Source: Gp13-AA77 sp036521995 (GTDB taxonomy: Bacteria > Acidobacteriota > Terriglobia > UBA7540). From it: 9,657 bases of DNA. This document shows, one piece after another, positions 8,115 to 9,657 of this stretch. The notes beneath the pieces are model-generated. The model ran no database searches. It was not told the origin of the DNA and saw only the letters and a list, made by a program, of their open reading frames with translations. The position numbers and the translations under genes are program-made. Numbering within the stretch: position 1 is the stretch's first letter; each line of letters opens with the position of its first letter. The DNA lies in the NCBI GenBank assembly GCA_036521995.1, contig DATDGR010000124.1, positions 1 to 9,657 of the forward strand, written 5' to 3'.

Positions 8115-8160
8115 TTAGGGCGGCCTTGAAAGACCCTAACTTTAGCTCGGGAGTTCAAGG
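8115..8160 (-). promoter_or_regulatory. Possible H-type pseudoknot before the small ORF
   Basis: In the minus-strand RNA, CCUUGAA (8160-8154) pairs perfectly with UUCAAGG (8130-8124), a 7-bp stem. Inside its loop, UUAGGG (8139-8134) pairs perfectly with CCCUAA (8120-8115), which lies outside the first stem and ends directly at AUG 8114. The two stems interlock as an H-type pseudoknot with linkers of 14, 3 and 3 nt. The form resembles small translational riboswitches, but the sequence matches no class I can name. Interlocked repeats of this size can also arise by chance. Confidence 0.3.
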
Positions 8161-8250
8161 TGGCGCAACCAAGCAAAAGAGACGAAGAGCCCGGCCCGGT
8201 GGCGGTGGGCGGTGCTCGGCCAGAGCGCTGGCTGCGTCGCCGGACGGAAG

Positions 8251-8270
8251 GTTACTGTAACGTGTAACTT
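8251..8270. promoter_or_regulatory. GTTACTGTAAC palindrome with overlapping TGTAAC direct repeat (possible operator)
   Basis: GTTAC-T-GTAAC at 8251-8261 is a perfect 5+1+5 palindrome. It overlaps a TGTAAC/TGTAAC direct repeat (8256-8261 and 8263-8268). A related GTTA-G-TAAC palindrome lies at 8315-8323. The form suits a dimeric repressor such as TetR or PadR type, but no regulator gene is in the window to pair with it. Confidence 0.3.
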
Positions 8271-8301
8271 TACCGTTTCGGTGGCTGGGGCGACGCGATT
8301 T

Positions 8302-8364
8302 GGCCTGGAGACATGTTAGTAACTCCATTGTTTCGTTAGATATCGTGGCTTTGAACGTCATCCG
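8302..8364 (-). repeat. Imperfect direct repeat, copy 2 (ATG at 8361)
   Basis: This 63-nt unit on the minus strand aligns without gaps to 8428-8490 at 42 of 63 positions. It starts CGGATGACGTTCAAA, with a G6 run shortly upstream. In frame it reads RMTFKATISNETMELLTCLQA. The codons are A/T-rich (AAA, ATA, TTA, CTA), unlike the neighbouring genes. Confidence 0.5.
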
Positions 8365-8386
8365 GAAGCCCCCCGGTCGGGGGTTC
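8365..8386. other. GC-rich hairpin between the two direct repeats
   Basis: CCCCC (8370-8374) pairs with GGGGG (8379-8383) around a GGTC loop, and the stem continues as GAA/TTC (8365-8367 with 8384-8386) past a 2-nt bulge. It lies just before copy 2 of the repeat and shares the G6 run that precedes its ATG on the minus strand, so folding would hide a potential ribosome-binding site. There is no T-run after it, so it is not a classic terminator. Confidence 0.4.
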
Positions 8387-8427
8387 GGGCCGGCTCCAGG
8401 CCGCCGCAAGGACCTCAAGCCGGTATT

Positions 8428-8490
8428 TCCGCGAAGACATTCCAGTAAATCGTTTGCTATCTTAAACATTCTGGGTTTGAACGGCATCCG
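8428..8490 (-). repeat. Imperfect direct repeat, copy 1 (ATG at 8487)
   Basis: First unit on the minus strand, beginning CGGATGCCGTTCAAA, with GGGGGG ending 4 nt before its ATG. In frame it reads RMPFKPRMFKIANDLLECLRG. It shares R-M-x-F-K and LLxCL with copy 2, and lies exactly 126 nt (42 codons) upstream in the same frame. The two units may be duplicated short ORFs or a non-coding repeat; neither has a visible stop nearby. Confidence 0.5.
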
Positions 8491-8776
8491 TCCCCCCAAC
8501 TGGAGTTGTTGCGTAACTTCTCGTCGATCTCTGGCCCTCGATCTCGGCTCTAAAGCGAAGGGGAAGTAACAGCTCGACCTCCGTCCGACATAAGAGCGCT
8601 GTCATCTGTCGCTCCGGTACTCACGACCGGTACCTTTCCAGCCGCTGCCGTTCGCCGGCCGGAACTCATAAGGCAGCGATGAGGAAAGCGCCGACGGTTG
8701 CGACCCGTTCCGCTGGGGCGTTCGAGCGGGAGCCATAGCGCGCGGCGGAAGGGCGGCTGGTGCATATAACACATTA

Positions 8777-8805
8777 ACCATACAGTACTCTAACTTACTT
8801 GTCAA
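8777..8805 (-). promoter_or_regulatory. Sigma70-type promoter on the minus strand
   Basis: On the minus strand a perfect -35 TTGACA (8805-8800) is followed after exactly 17 nt by TATGGT (8782-8777). A start near 8770 would read towards the NlpC/P60-caspase unit. It lies back to back with the tRNA promoter, 49 nt apart. No convincing gene follows immediately, so it probably drives a long leader or a non-coding RNA. Confidence 0.6.
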
Positions 8806-8854
8806 GCGCGAGAACGGCCGAGAGTCGAGTCGAGGAGAGGAAGGAAAATACTAC

Positions 8855-8883
8855 TTGCAATTTCGCTTCCTGTTTGACATAAT
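8855..8883 (+). promoter_or_regulatory. Extended -10 promoter of the tRNA-tuf unit
   Basis: TTGCAA (8855-8860) is followed by a 17-nt spacer and CATAAT (8878-8883), with TG at 8875-8876 giving an extended -10. Transcription should begin near 8890, about 10 nt before the first tRNA. The TTGACA at 8874-8879 is too close to the tRNA to act as its -35. Confidence 0.7.
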
Positions 8884-8899
8884 TGCAGGGTTTCGGATG

Positions 8900-8975
8900 G
8901 CTGGCGTAGCTCAGCTGGTAGAGCATCTGATTTGTAATCAGAGGGTCGGGGGTTCGAATCCCTTCGCCAGCTCCA
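8900..8975 (+). tRNA. tRNA-Thr (anticodon UGU)
   Basis: The acceptor GCTGGCG (8900-8906) pairs with CGCCAGC (8965-8971), followed by T and encoded CCA. The anticodon arm is TCTGA-TTTGTAA-TCAGA, giving anticodon TGT, which reads ACA and other Thr codons. The T arm is GGGGG-TTCGAAT-CCCTT, with two G-T pairs. First gene of the four-tRNA cluster that precedes tuf. Confidence 0.97.
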
Positions 8976-9049
8976 GTTGAGGCCAGAGGCGGCTGAGGGC
9001 GGAGGCTGCGCGTCCGTCCGGAGGCATTCAATAAAAGGTGAGGCTTGCT

Positions 9050-9079
9050 GTAAGCGGCAGGGCCAGCACGGCCGCTTAC
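9050..9079 (+). other. 9-bp perfect hairpin between tRNA-Thr and tRNA-Tyr
   Basis: GTAAGCGGC (9050-9058) pairs perfectly with GCCGCTTAC (9071-9079) around a 12-nt loop. It sits in the 188-nt spacer between the first two tRNAs, much longer than the other inter-tRNA gaps (about 25-35 nt). There is no T-run, so it is more likely a processing or stability element than a terminator. Confidence 0.5.
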
Positions 9080-9163
9080 CTGTCCGGTTAATCCTCAGCA
9101 GGTAAATCGAGCTTTCGCTCACGACTGGAGCGCTGGGCAGTCTGTGTCTGTGACTAACAACTT

Positions 9164-9249
9164 GGACAGGTGGCTGAGCGGTCAAAAGCAGCAGACTGTA
9201 AATCTGCCGGCCCATGTGGCCTACGGAGGTTCGAACCCTCCCCTGTCCA
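9164..9249 (+). tRNA. tRNA-Tyr (anticodon GUA)
   Basis: An 86-nt class II tRNA. The acceptor GGACAGG (9164-9170) pairs with CCTGTCC (9242-9248), discriminator A. The anticodon arm GCAGA-CTGTAAA-TCTGC gives GTA. A long variable arm follows, then the T arm GGAGG-TTCGAAC-CCTCC. Unlike the other three tRNAs here, the 3' CCA is not encoded: CCG follows the discriminator, so CCA must be added enzymatically. Confidence 0.97.
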
Positions 9250-9274
9250 CCGTGAAGGCAGCACCGAAATTTTG

Positions 9275-9349
9275 GCGGGAGTAACTCAGTGGTAGAGTCA
9301 CAGCCTTCCAAGCTGTTGGTCGCGGGTTCGATTCCCGTCTCCCGCTCCA
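9275..9349 (+). tRNA. tRNA-Gly (anticodon UCC)
   Basis: The acceptor GCGGGAG (9275-9281) pairs with CTCCCGC (9339-9345), followed by T and encoded CCA. The anticodon arm ACAGC-CTTCCAA-GCTGT gives TCC. The T arm is GCGGG-TTCGATT-CCCGT. It begins 25 nt after the tRNA-Tyr discriminator. Confidence 0.97.
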
Positions 9350-9382
9350 AGGGGCAGTGGCTAGTGTTGAGTGGCAAGTGGC

Positions 9383-9458
<76 letters not shown>

Positions 9459-9517
9459 GTCGTCTGGCAAACAGGCCGGGCACGTTGACTTTTTCAAGTG
9501 GTCGAGGCTGACAGAAT

Positions 9518-9657
9518 ATGGCGAAGGAAAAATTCGATCGATCCAAGCCGCACATGAACATCGGAACGATCGGTCACATCGATCATGGCAAGACGACGTT
9601 GACGGCGGCCATCACCAAGGTGCTGTCGAAGCACAATCCCAAGATCAGGTTCCGGCC
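9518..9657 (+). CDS. tuf: Elongation factor Tu, N-terminal part (3'-truncated by window)
   Basis: The 46 complete codons begin MAKEKFDRSKPHMNIGTIGH, the start of EF-Tu, the GTPase that delivers aminoacyl-tRNA to the ribosome. The P-loop GHIDHGKT is complete at residues 19-26; Ile21 replaces the Val more common in this motif. ATG 9518 is preceded by GAGG (9504-9507) at a rather long 10-nt spacing. The gene follows four tRNA genes, as in other bacterial tRNA-tuf operons, and has no good promoter of its own in the 59-nt gap, so it is probably co-transcribed with them. The rest of the gene lies beyond the window. Confidence 0.96.
   Translation, partial: MAKEKFDRSKPHMNIGTIGHIDHGKTTLTAAITKVLSKHNPKIRFR

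Larger units (their letters stand above)
7981..8854. other. Long region without a convincing protein gene; probable leader of the peptidase operon
   Basis: This stretch separates the NlpC/P60 start from the tRNA promoter. Frames of 60-115 codons exist on both strands but show neither coherent codon use nor recognisable domains. What can be seen is listed separately: the minus-strand promoter at 8777-8805, two in-frame direct repeats, a GC hairpin, GTTAC/GTAAC motifs, a small ORF and a possible pseudoknot. From the promoter to GTG 7980 is about 790 nt, so if no other promoter exists the operon has an unusually long leader. I found no match by eye to tmRNA, RNase P RNA, SRP RNA or GEMM-type riboswitches. 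Confidence 0.5.

Noticed and set aside
8300..8569. An 89-codon plus-strand frame in the long intergenic region
   Set aside because: No ribosome-binding site or domain is visible; the direct repeats within it read more coherently on the minus strand.
8550..8774. Minus-strand frames of 67-74 codons directly after the TTGACA/TATGGT promoter
   Set aside because: They are rich in Arg, Pro and Ser, with no domain, no good ribosome-binding site and no clear codon bias. They may be part of a leader but I cannot support a gene.
8874..8879. Perfect TTGACA as -35 for the tRNA cluster
   Set aside because: A -10 at 16-18 nt spacing would fall at the tRNA 5' end. The TTGCAA/TG-n-CATAAT promoter fits correctly and includes these bases in its spacer and -10.
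8795..9377. Minus-strand frames across the tRNA genes, with peptides such as RRDSNPRPSDYKSDALP and GEGIRTPDPLITNQMLY
   Set aside because: These are well-known artefacts of translating tRNA genes on the antisense strand. The tRNAs have complete cloverleafs.
9485..9513. TTGACT before tuf as the -35 of a separate promoter
   Set aside because: The hexamer at proper spacing is CTGACA, which is not a credible -10. Co-transcription with the tRNAs is simpler.

Overview
The window looks like a chromosomal segment of a GC-rich soil bacterium, most likely Acidobacteriota. The EF-Tu N-terminus (MAKEKFDRSKPHMNIGTIGH), the tRNA-Thr/Tyr/Gly/Thr-tuf order, and a CzcA-type pump with an extra acidic loop near residues 276-290 all fit that phylum. 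The assignment rests on recognition of these sequences, not on a search.

Layout. (1) Positions 1-5092, plus strand: a czcCBA-type operon for heavy-metal efflux. It holds the 3' part of an outer-membrane TolC-like factor, a lipoprotein periplasmic adaptor that starts in an ATGA overlap, and a full-length HME-RND pump. The pump start has no Shine-Dalgarno sequence but overlaps the stop of a 17-codon ORF. (2) Positions 5093-5297: a short convergent spacer with one small hairpin and no convincing terminator. (3) Positions 5298-7980, minus strand: a two-gene unit, an exported NlpC/P60-like cysteine peptidase followed 16 nt later by an exported caspase-like (peptidase C14) protein with a C-terminal DUF4384-like domain. 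Both keep their catalytic Cys and His. (4) Positions 7981-8854: about 870 nt without a convincing long gene. This stretch holds a consensus minus-strand sigma70-type promoter, a pair of 63-nt imperfect in-frame direct repeats each starting with ATG after a G6 run, a GTTAC/GTAAC palindrome cluster, a GC-rich hairpin, a 53-codon small ORF, and a possible H-type pseudoknot ending directly at that ORF's ATG. (5) Positions 8855-9657, plus strand: an extended -10 promoter, tRNA-Thr(UGU), tRNA-Tyr(GUA), tRNA-Gly(UCC), tRNA-Thr(GGU), and the first 46 codons of tuf, presumably co-transcribed.

How the parts work together. The three Czc-like proteins would form an outer membrane-periplasm-inner membrane complex that exports divalent metal cations. 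The NlpC/P60 and caspase-like proteins are probably co-expressed and act outside the cytoplasm; their joint role is unknown and is the least ordinary protein content here. The tRNA-tuf unit is translation housekeeping. The leader of the peptidase operon is where non-standard structure is concentrated.
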